A stretch of 7,447 bases of DNA from an uncultured Porphyromonadaceae bacterium (GTDB lineage Bacteria; Bacteroidota; Bacteroidia; Bacteroidales; Muribaculaceae): contig URZG01000105.1 in assembly GCA_900552325.1 (NCBI GenBank), forward strand, positions 1 through 7,447, written 5' to 3'. This document shows, piece after piece, positions 1 through 5,974 of this stretch. Below the pieces are notes generated by a model, which saw only the letters and a program-made list of their open reading frames with translations, was not told where the DNA came from and searched no databases. A program made the translations under genes and the position numbers. Every line of letters begins with the position of its first letter. The stretch's first letter is position 1.

Positions 1-1229
1 CATGCGCCGAAGCCTATTATCTTGTGAAATTCGACAACGGACAATACCGTAACCTGCTCACTATCCCACTCGATAATTTCCCGCGAGCCACAAACGGAAT
101 CAACTCAGGGGTGTTCGCCGACAATACCGGGCGCTCATATTTCAATCTCAACGGGGGGATCGGCCGTGTGGATATGGCTGATGCGGCAAAAGTAAGCAAT
201 TTCAAGCCCGGGCTGCAGATTGCCTATGCCGGTTATATGTCGGCGACCGGCGAGCTCGTAGCTCTTCCATGTGCCGACGACAGTATCACCTCTTCCGAAG
301 CAAGCGAAGGTAATTTCAGGATAATCCTCCAGTATCCTGAATTCGACCACCGCCCGCTACGCTACCGTTTTACCCTCGATTCAGGCGGCAAGAAAGTCAC
401 GAAAACCCTCCAGGTTCCCGAGATACTCTACCCTACCCTATCGCCGGGAAATTATTCAGTTTTCTGCGAAGTACTTGACGAGAATGACACCGTTCTCGGT
501 TCTCTTACCTACCGGTTCTCAGTGCCGCGTCCGTGGCCTCTGCGATGGTGGGCGATATTGATATATCTTATTCTCATCTGTCTGACGGGATATGGCGTAG
601 CACGTTACTATGCACGACGCCGTCTGCTTGAGGAAAGAGCCAATCTGTCGCGCGAACGCGAGCTCAGAAACAAGGAGATACACCGACAACAGCTCATTAT
701 CGCCGAACAGGAGAAACAGCTTCTTGAAAAAGAACTTACCGCCAAAGGGAAGGAACTTGCATCCATGGCACTGGATGCGTATTCACGCCAGCAGGTGATC
801 GAACAGTTGCGCCAGACACTTCACGACGGCGCCCGTGCCAAAGGGTCAGGCGCTCTTATAAAATCGCTCAGCTCGCGTCTTCAGACGCTGAATAGTTCCG
901 ACACCAATGGAGGCGAGTTCTGGAGCATATTCGAGCGTAATTTCGATCTTATACACGAACATTTCTTCCGCAACCTACGTCAGCGCTATCCCCAGCTCAC
1001 ATCATCTGATCTGAGGATGTGCGCTCTTATGCGCCTCAATCTGGCGACAAAAGATATTGCCCGATTCCAGAACATGACCGTAAGGGGTGTGGAGACTGCC
1101 CGATACCGTTTACGTAAAAAATTGGATCTGCCGCCAGGCACAAACCTTACGGAGTTCATGATTGATTTCTCCGGCGACAACATTCCGGACGGATCAGAAT
1201 GTGAGATGAAGGGCGATACGGAGGCCTGA
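1..1229 (+). CDS. Y_Y_Y-domain membrane sensor with C-terminal LuxR-like HTH (3' part of gene)
   Basis: The frame is open from base 3, upstream of a GTG at 24, so the true start and most of the protein lie before the window; 408 residues are visible. Residues about 1-60 resemble the last blade of a Reg_prop-type beta-propeller (FNLNGGIGRVD). Residues about 103-179 fit the Y_Y_Y sensor domain (YRFTL, then LSPGNYSVFCEV). One membrane segment follows (about 182-203, WWAILIYLILICLTGYG), then an Arg-rich stop-transfer and a Glu/Lys/Gln-rich coiled coil (about 205-265). The C-terminal part (about 329-385, with SSDLRMCALMRLNLATKDIA and GVETARYRLRKKL) is a LuxR-like winged or tetra-helical HTH. No histidine-kinase ATPase or receiver domain is seen. 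Family knowledge suggests a periplasmic ligand-sensing, membrane-tethered regulator; the ligand and targets cannot be read here. The last 11 codons, including an acidic tail, overlap the opposing DUF5686 gene. Confidence 0.85.
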   Translation, partial: CAEAYYLVKFDNGQYRNLLTIPLDNFPRATNGINSGVFADNTGRSYFNLNGGIGRVDMADAAKVSNFKPGLQIAYAGYMSATGELVALPCADDSITSSEASEGNFRIILQYPEFDHRPLRYRFTLDSGGKKVTKTLQVPEILYPTLSPGNYSVFCEVLDENDTVLGSLTYRFSVPRPWPLRWWAILIYLILICLTGYGVARYYARRRLLEERANLSRERELRNKEIHRQQLIIAEQEKQLLEKELTAKGKELASMALDAYSRQQVIEQLRQTLHDGARAKGSGALIKSLSSRLQTLNSSDTNGGEFWSIFERNFDLIHEHFFRNLRQRYPQLTSSDLRMCALMRLNLATKDIARFQNMTVRGVETARYRLRKKLDLPPGTNLTEFMIDFSGDNIPDGSECEMKGDTEA

Positions 1230-3734
1230 ACGGTCACGCCCGGGTACGTTGCGGTAATTCAGACGCCACACATAGTCCACACGCAGACATTTGAACAGAT
1301 TGTCGATACCGGCCGAGATCTCCATGTACGGTTTTCCGTGCATCGGGGTGTAGTTGATATTGTCGGGAAACAACGGGAGCCATCGGCTTTTCTGTGGGTC
1401 GTTTTTGTCGGAAAGATGCCCCCACCACCCTCGGAAAGCAATTACTTCGCGCAATTTCAGCTTCTTCACATAGGGAATGTAGTTAAACAGAGCACCGTTA
1501 AGCCAGTAAGTGACATCCCAGGAGGCAAAAGAATCGCCCATGAATTCCATCGGAGTCAGCAGCGCATAACTTTCGGGCTGGATTGTATAGGACAGGTTTG
1601 CATTGGGAGTCAACAGCGCCGGAAATGGTACGTGACTCCACACATGACCTCCCTTTACCAATATATCAGCGAATCCGAACGCGGAGAACCAGAATCGTTT
1701 CTGAACCGACAACTCCGTTCGGTTGATGCAGAATCGGCTGCCGAGAAAACCTCCGGGCGCATAGCTGTGCGAGAGAACTATTACCGGGGCATCAAGGTTG
1801 ACGGGGATTCTGGCCGACTTGGTCTGGAAAAATTTCTCGCCGGGAGCATATCTCAACTGTATGCCGAACAACATCTCGTCGTAATGACCGAATCCCCCTC
1901 CGTCAGGGAGACTGAACTGCACATATCTCGATGCTTCCTGACGCTGATAATCGGCCGAGATGTTTACCGACAGATTGTTCGCCATTTCAAGAGTGTATTC
2001 CAGGCGGCTCTGACGAAGATACGTCATAAGCTCGTTCTTCTGACGCTTAAGGGCGAGAAACACGTTGTCCTGGTTTGTGAAAAGATAGTGCTGTCCCAGC
2101 TGGTCAACGTCATACTTCTGTGTGAAACGGAGCGAATGTACAGGGAACTCACGCGAATGATACCTCTTCTCATTAAATGAATATTCCACTTCGGCACCAT
2201 ATTTGACCTTTTTGTCACGGAAACCGTAGGCCGCATAGCCGCGGGCAAACCATCGGTTGGAAAGATTCGCCGTAGTCATTCCTCCGGCTCTCAGACGGAA
2301 CCCTTCCAGGGTGTTGCCTGAAAAGAAGGTGTTGACCGGACCGATATCGAATTTCGACGGATTGCCTGTACGCGCATATCCCCCGACAAGGATTTTAAGC
2401 ACTTTCTCGGAATAATAATAAAGCGGCACGGAACGCAACTGCCTCATGAGGGCGTCAATCCTTTTTTCGTTGGAACTTACCGCCATCATACGGGCCGACT
2501 CCCAGTATTCGTCATCACGCGAATACGCTCGGGTATCGGTGAGCACATTTCCCATGCGGGAAAATATATCCGTTTCAGCCGGAGGATTGAAACTGTAGTC
2601 GCCGTATGCCGTCGTTCGGCGTGCATACATCCCCTGGGTCCCTTTTATTATAGCCAGCTCGATATAAAAATCATCGATCTCCTTAAGCCGTGATCCGTCG
2701 TCGGCTCGCTTGAACGACTGCGTGATCTGCAGCTTCTCTATGAAGTTGAGATTTATTGAGGCAGGTACGTTCATGAGCACCCTGCGCACGAACATCGTAG
2801 AGTCACCCTCCTCCACATACAGGCGACCTGTAAACCCGAACGAAGCCGGATTTCGGGGCGCGAAACTCAGTTCGATAAGTCTTCCGGAACCGTCATAATC
2901 GGGGATTGTGTCTGTGAGGTAGAATTTGTAAAAGTCGGGAGCGATACGTGCCAGAGGACTTACGAATCTGTTCTGCAGTATGTTTATGTCATTGTCATAC
3001 AGTTCTATCTCCCTGAAAGCGTCCTCAAGAAGTGTCTGCATACTTTGCAGGTCGACAATCTCGTCCACACCGTGCTGACGTATGCCGCGGATAAGTTCTT
3101 TTTCATCGCGTGGTTCCCTACGATATACAATATCCGACACTTTTTCTTTTACTGAAAGCGGCAGCACCTGTTTCCCAGTGATATCGCTGGTATCCACATG
3201 CTCCTTGAGGAATGCGAACTGGCCGGTTGTGGAGTCGGTGAGGTGCATGCCGTTGAGTCCGAAAGCCAACCGCTCATGCTTTGTATAATTGAAGAAGTCA
3301 TTGCGGCGCGGATCCGAAAGTTCGCCGCCGGCACGTATCCGCTCCATAAACTGTACGGCGGGATTATTCTTCTTTGAATAATGCTCCTTGCCGCGACGCA
3401 CCACAACCTCGCCAAGCGCCACTCCCACCGGACGCATGAATACCCGCACGGCGGTCACTCCGGGATTTACGGGAAAACTTTTCTTTTCATATCCCATAGC
3501 CGAAAGCTCCAGTCGCGACACGCCATGATCAGGCACCTCGATGCGGGCGCGCCCGTCCTCGTCGGCAAGCGCACCTCTCGGAGTTCCGGTCAGATACACC
3601 GCCACGTATGGCACGCCGTTACCGCTCACGGAATCTACGGCCTCGATCTCGAGAGTACGGCCATGCACCACCGACGAGAGAAGCATCAGGCACAAAAGGA
3701 GCGGTGCCCGGAGTATGTGTAGGTATCGGTTCAA
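1194..3734 (-). CDS. DUF5686 family outer-membrane protein with carboxypeptidase-regulatory-like N-domain
   Basis: This 846-residue protein starts with a good signal peptide: Asn-Arg n-region, hydrophobic core APLLLCLMLLSSVV, likely cleavage after VHG at about residue 25. Residues about 27-108 form a carboxypeptidase-regulatory-like beta-sandwich (GVPYVAVYLTGT, ALADEDGRARIEV, LSAMGYEKKSF) of the kind found on TonB-dependent and other Bacteroidetes surface proteins. The rest matches the DUF5686 family, ending in many alternating aromatic/polar strands and a C-terminal Phe (LRIALHLTF), typical of an outer-membrane beta-barrel. The biochemical role of DUF5686 is not known to me. The start is uncertain: an in-frame stop lies at 3741-3743 and the only conventional candidate that keeps the signal peptide is TTG at 3734. 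The next ATG (3686, codon 17) would leave a truncated, uncharged leader. The 3' end overlaps the Y_Y_Y gene by 36 bp. Confidence 0.88.
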   Translation of the reverse strand: MNRYLHILRAPLLLCLMLLSSVVHGRTLEIEAVDSVSGNGVPYVAVYLTGTPRGALADEDGRARIEVPDHGVSRLELSAMGYEKKSFPVNPGVTAVRVFMRPVGVALGEVVVRRGKEHYSKKNNPAVQFMERIRAGGELSDPRRNDFFNYTKHERLAFGLNGMHLTDSTTGQFAFLKEHVDTSDITGKQVLPLSVKEKVSDIVYRREPRDEKELIRGIRQHGVDEIVDLQSMQTLLEDAFREIELYDNDINILQNRFVSPLARIAPDFYKFYLTDTIPDYDGSGRLIELSFAPRNPASFGFTGRLYVEEGDSTMFVRRVLMNVPASINLNFIEKLQITQSFKRADDGSRLKEIDDFYIELAIIKGTQGMYARRTTAYGDYSFNPPAETDIFSRMGNVLTDTRAYSRDDEYWESARMMAVSSNEKRIDALMRQLRSVPLYYYSEKVLKILVGGYARTGNPSKFDIGPVNTFFSGNTLEGFRLRAGGMTTANLSNRWFARGYAAYGFRDKKVKYGAEVEYSFNEKRYHSREFPVHSLRFTQKYDVDQLGQHYLFTNQDNVFLALKRQKNELMTYLRQSRLEYTLEMANNLSVNISADYQRQEASRYVQFSLPDGGGFGHYDEMLFGIQLRYAPGEKFFQTKSARIPVNLDAPVIVLSHSYAPGGFLGSRFCINRTELSVQKRFWFSAFGFADILVKGGHVWSHVPFPALLTPNANLSYTIQPESYALLTPMEFMGDSFASWDVTYWLNGALFNYIPYVKKLKLREVIAFRGWWGHLSDKNDPQKSRWLPLFPDNINYTPMHGKPYMEISAGIDNLFKCLRVDYVWRLNYRNVPGRDRSGLRIALHLTF

Positions 3735-3739
3735 AATTA
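3732..3739 (-). promoter_or_regulatory. Candidate -7 box for the DUF5686 gene, overlapping its TTG start
   Basis: On the minus strand these bases read TAATTTTG, an exact match to the Bacteroidetes -7 consensus TAnnTTTG. The last three bases are the proposed TTG start codon, so transcription from this box would begin inside the reading frame. It is therefore either a chance match in AT-rich DNA or evidence that the annotated start is wrong. No convincing -33 TTTG is placed about 20 bp upstream. The alternative is read-through from rlmD across the antisense strand of the CYTH gene. Confidence 0.3.
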
Positions 3740-3743
3740 TTTA

Positions 3744-3751
3744 TAACTTTG
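3744..3751 (+). promoter_or_regulatory. -7 promoter box for the CYTH gene
   Basis: TAACTTTG followed by CA matches the Bacteroidetes -7 consensus TAnnTTTG exactly, including the common trailing C. It predicts a transcription start near 3755-3757 and a leader of only about 15 nt before the ATG at 3771. No clear -33 element is visible. It lies 4 bp from the opposite-facing TAATTTTG box. Confidence 0.65.
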
Positions 3752-3770
3752 CACAAAAAATGAATGACCT

Positions 3771-4217
3771 ATGGGAAAAGAGATAGAGCGCAAGTTTCTC
3801 GTAAGAAACGACTCCTATAAGAAGATGGCTACCCGGTGTATTGAAATAAGACAGGGGTATCTCAGCCGTGCCAAAGAGGCGACGGTGAGAGTGCGCACTT
3901 ACGGAGAAAAGGCTTTCCTTACCGTAAAAGGGCCCAATGCCGGTGCCGTTCGTAGCGAATGGGAATACCCTGTTCCGACGGCCGACGCGCTTGAAATGCT
4001 GCGGGAAGTATCGCAGGGGAAAGTGATTGAGAAAACCCGCTACATCATAGATTATCTGGGAGGGATATGGGAAGTGGATGAATTCCACGGATGCCATCAG
4101 GGACTGGTGACTGCCGAGATCGAATTGCCGAGCGAGGATGCGCCGTTCTCACGGCCCGATTTCATCGGAGAGGAGGTGACTGGCGATCCCCGCTATTACA
4201 ATTCTAATCTCTCCTGA
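3771..4217 (+). CDS. CYTH-domain protein (triphosphate tunnel metalloenzyme family)
   Basis: The 148-residue protein is one complete CYTH domain, about the usual size for the short bacterial form. It opens with the family signature ExExK (E4, E6, K8 in KEIERKFLV). Paired charged tunnel residues follow on successive strands: R40 and R42 (VRVRTYG), K53 (LTVKGP), E63 and E65 (RSEWEYP), K88 and R90 (EKTRYIID), E101 and D103 (WEVDEF), E116 and E118 (AEIEL). All expected acidic and basic positions appear present, so it should be active. Family members bind triphosphate groups with divalent metal ions; known activities include inorganic triphosphatase, thiamine triphosphatase and class IV adenylate cyclase. 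The simple one-domain form makes inorganic triphosphatase the more likely guess, but the substrate cannot be fixed from sequence. It is a cytoplasmic protein, probably monocistronic, flanked by minus-strand genes on both sides, and its last 14 bp overlap the end of rlmD. Confidence 0.9.
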   Translation: MGKEIERKFLVRNDSYKKMATRCIEIRQGYLSRAKEATVRVRTYGEKAFLTVKGPNAGAVRSEWEYPVPTADALEMLREVSQGKVIEKTRYIIDYLGGIWEVDEFHGCHQGLVTAEIELPSEDAPFSRPDFIGEEVTGDPRYYNSNLS

Positions 4218-5616
4218 CCAGAAGCACCACATTCTCCACATGATGCGTGTGCGGAAACATATCGACCGGCCGCACACGCTCAACCCGGTATTGGCCGTCA
4301 AGGAGGGCTATGTCACGCGCCTGTGTGGACGGGTTGCAGCTGACGTAGACAATCCTTGCAGGACGTGCGCGGAGTATGGTGTCGACCACATCCTGATGCA
4401 TGCCGGCACGGGGAGGATCCACAATCATAACGTCCGGAATACCGTGCTCGGCGATGAAACCGTCGTTGAGCACATCTTTCATGTCGCCGGCGAAAAATTC
4501 GGTGTTCCCTATCCCGTTGACTGCTGAATTCACTTTGGCGTCGGCTATCGCCTCCGGCACATACTCAATTCCGATTACTTTGCGTGCATCACGAGACACA
4601 AAGTTCGCGATCGTACCTGTACCGGTGTACAGATCATAGACAAGTTCATTGCCGGTGAGACCGGCGAAATCGCGGGCTGTGCGATAGAGATTCAATGCCT
4701 GTGCCGAATTTGTCTGATAGAATGATTTAGGTCCAACCCTGAATACAAGGCTCTCCATCTTTTCCTCGATATAGGGCATTCCGGCATAAAGAAGAACTTC
4801 CACGCCGTCCATCGAATCATTCGCCTTTGTATTTATGGCATACATCAGAGACGTCACTTCGGGGAAGTTGGCCTTTATGAAATCCAGTACATCGGAGATT
4901 TGTCCAGTATTATCCTCACCGAAAGCCATCAGCACCATCACCTGTCCGGTCGTGGCGATTCTGATCATCATAGTACGCAGCAGTCCGTTCTGGGCTTTGA
5001 GATCAAAGAACGTATATCCTTTTTCAAGGGCGTAATTCTTCACGGAATTGCGTATGCGGTTGCCGAGATCGTCCTGAAGCCAACATCTGTCGATATCAAG
5101 CACTTTATCGAAAGCGCCCGAGATATGGAATCCGGCTCCGCAACGGTTCTCCGGCACCTCTCCGGCATTGACCTGTTCCCATGTAAGCCATCTGCGGTTG
5201 GAGAATGTATACTCCATCTTATTGCGGTATTCCCAGATATTTTCCGAGCCGAAGATCGGAGTTATCTCCGGGAGCTCGACTTTGGCGATACGCCGCAGGG
5301 CATCCTCCACCTGCTGCTGCTTTGCTCTCAGCTGGAGTTCGTAAGGGAGATGCTGCCACCGGCATCCTCCGCAAGTCCCGAAATGAGAACATTTCGGCTC
5401 GCATCGCTGTGCCGACGGTTTTACCAGACGCTCAATGCGGCCATTGGCATACGACGAACGTTTTTTCTCTATCTTTATGTCGGCTATATCGCCGGGCGCG
5501 CCGTATGGCACGAACACGACAAGGTCGCCCCAGCGGGCGATGGCATTGCCTTCGGCTGCGATCCCTGTGATTTCGAGTTCCGGTACTACGGGGAGATTCT
5601 TTCTTTTTCTCGACAT
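4204..5616 (-). CDS. rlmD: 23S rRNA (uracil-C5)-methyltransferase, RlmD/RumA type
   Basis: This is a SAM-dependent m5U methyltransferase of the TrmA/RlmC/RlmD family, 470 residues counted from the ATG at 5616. Domains in order: an N-terminal TRAM RNA-binding domain (about 10-65), an iron-sulfur motif CSHFGTCGGC (C76, C82, C85, with C178 a probable fourth ligand), a central RNA-binding part, and a C-terminal Rossmann methyltransferase. Visible motifs are FYQTNSAQA, the SAM loop DLYTGTGTIANF, IVDPPRAGMHQ, the nucleophile C427 in YVSCNPSTQ, and E461 in HHVENVVLL, which aligns with the general base. E. coli RlmD modifies 23S U1939; Bacteroidetes paralogues of this family can differ in target, so the exact uridine is inferred. 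A TTG three codons upstream (5625) is a poorer start than the ATG. The gene is divergent from ppdK. Confidence 0.92.
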   Translation of the reverse strand: MSRKRKNLPVVPELEITGIAAEGNAIARWGDLVVFVPYGAPGDIADIKIEKKRSSYANGRIERLVKPSAQRCEPKCSHFGTCGGCRWQHLPYELQLRAKQQQVEDALRRIAKVELPEITPIFGSENIWEYRNKMEYTFSNRRWLTWEQVNAGEVPENRCGAGFHISGAFDKVLDIDRCWLQDDLGNRIRNSVKNYALEKGYTFFDLKAQNGLLRTMMIRIATTGQVMVLMAFGEDNTGQISDVLDFIKANFPEVTSLMYAINTKANDSMDGVEVLLYAGMPYIEEKMESLVFRVGPKSFYQTNSAQALNLYRTARDFAGLTGNELVYDLYTGTGTIANFVSRDARKVIGIEYVPEAIADAKVNSAVNGIGNTEFFAGDMKDVLNDGFIAEHGIPDVMIVDPPRAGMHQDVVDTILRARPARIVYVSCNPSTQARDIALLDGQYRVERVRPVDMFPHTHHVENVVLLVRRD

Positions 5617-5666
5617 AGATTTCAAGGTGCGTCACGGCACCCGCTATAAATGAATTGTTTTTCGAC

Positions 5667-5699
5667 AAAAAAACGGGCCGCACAGTGTCTGTGCTTCCG
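5667..5699 (-). terminator. Hairpin plus U7 tract in the rlmD leader (attenuator-like)
   Basis: On the minus strand GCACAG and CTGTGC (5680-5694) form a perfect 6-bp stem with a 3-nt loop. It is extended across an AA/GG internal loop by two G-C pairs (5697-5698 with 5676-5677), and seven Us follow (5667-5673). This is the form of an intrinsic terminator, yet it lies between the predicted rlmD transcription start (about 5713-5715) and the ATG at 5616. No gene ends just upstream of it on this strand. It could be an attenuator, a source of a short leader RNA, or simply a stable leader hairpin. Confidence 0.45.
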
Positions 5700-5718
5700 G
5701 TTCAGATTATTCAGACTG

Positions 5719-5726
5719 CAAAGTTA
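5719..5726 (-). promoter_or_regulatory. -7 promoter box for rlmD
   Basis: The minus strand reads TAACTTTG followed by CAG, an exact Bacteroidetes -7 match. It predicts a start near 5713-5715 and a leader of about 100 nt. No obvious -33 TTTG is found at the usual spacing. The box is inside the left arm of the 22-bp inverted repeat. Confidence 0.65.
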
Positions 5727-5833
5727 CGTTATTTAGGCAATACCACCCCTATGAATTTAACAGTTTATTATTTTTTTAATCTTTAGGGCGTGAAAAATTG
5801 GAGAGAAATACTTAAAAATCGACCTAAAAACCG

Positions 5834-5841
5834 TAACTTTG
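5834..5841 (+). promoter_or_regulatory. -7 promoter box P1 for ppdK
   Basis: TAACTTTG followed by CAG is an exact match to TAnnTTTG, preceded by an A5 tract (5826-5830). The predicted start is near 5845-5848, giving a leader of about 130 nt that opens with the nested stem-loop. No -33 TTTG is seen at 19-21 bp. Confidence 0.6.
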
Positions 5842-5881
5842 CAGGACGGTAGGGCCTGTGAACCCATCACATCGCGTCCTG
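5842..5881 (+). promoter_or_regulatory. Nested stem-loop at the predicted 5' end of the ppdK leader
   Basis: CAGGACG (5842-5848) pairs perfectly with CGTCCTG (5875-5881). Inside it, TGTGA (5857-5861) pairs with TCACA (5867-5871) around a 5-nt loop. If transcription starts at about 5844-5845 most of the outer stem would be in the mRNA, forming a 5'-terminal structure. As DNA, the inner palindrome resembles a CRP-type half-site pair, but with 5 rather than 6 bp between the halves. Confidence 0.4.
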
Positions 5882-5927
5882 TCTGATTATGCCTCGTCGC
5901 ATTTTCAGAGCTATTTATGCCATAAGT

Positions 5928-5935
5928 TAACTTTG
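5928..5935 (+). promoter_or_regulatory. -7 promoter box P2 for ppdK
   Basis: A second exact TAACTTTG lies close to the gene and predicts a start near 5940 with a leader of about 35 nt. A T-rich element (TTTTC, 5902-5906) sits 21 bp upstream, close to the expected -33 position, giving P2 slightly better spacing support than P1. Confidence 0.5.
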
Positions 5936-5974
5936 AATACTATTTATCTAATAAACCCAAATAAAACCACCCAG

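Larger units (their letters stand above)
5716..5844. repeat. 22-bp inverted repeat containing both divergent -7 boxes
   Basis: The left arm (5716-5737) and the reverse complement of the right arm (5823-5844) match at 20 of 22 positions, with the outer 13 bp (CTGCAAAGTTACG / CGTAACTTTGCAG) identical. The arms enclose 85 bp of AT-rich DNA. Each arm contains TAACTTTG facing outward, so the repeat amounts to two near-identical promoter cores pointing apart. The -7 consensus explains only part of the identity. Confidence 0.8.
5617..5974. other. Divergent rlmD/ppdK intergenic region (358 bp)
   Basis: No credible coding frame is present. The region carries promoter boxes in both directions, an inverted repeat around them, a hairpin plus A/T run on the rlmD side and a nested stem-loop on the ppdK side, each listed separately. 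The central part (about 5738-5822) is very AT-rich, with a T7-8 tract at 5771-5777 and three copies of TTTAGG or its complement (5732-5737, 5782-5787, 5823-5828). I see no known riboswitch or small-RNA gene in it. Confidence 0.8.

Noticed and set aside
1338..2180. A 280-codon plus-strand open frame opposite the DUF5686 gene
   Set aside because: The minus strand encodes a coherent signal-peptide plus beta-barrel protein. The plus-strand product has no recognisable motif, and I see no promoter for it.
5616..5625. The TTG at 5625 as the rlmD start
   Set aside because: An ATG three codons downstream gives the same complete domain set, and TTG starts are uncommon. The extension adds only three residues.
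4900..5649. A 249-codon plus-strand open frame opposite rlmD
   Set aside because: It lies opposite the conserved TRAM and iron-sulfur coding region of rlmD, and its product has no family resemblance.
5857..5871. A true CRP-binding site (TGTGA-N5-TCACA)
   Set aside because: The CRP consensus spacer is 6 bp, the site lies downstream of the predicted P1 start, and Bacteroidetes CRP-family sites need not resemble the E. coli one. It is kept only as a palindrome.
5626..5974. A possible riboswitch or small-RNA gene in the rlmD/ppdK gap
   Set aside because: No known riboswitch core is recognisable. The hairpins seen are simple and are reported only as leader structures.
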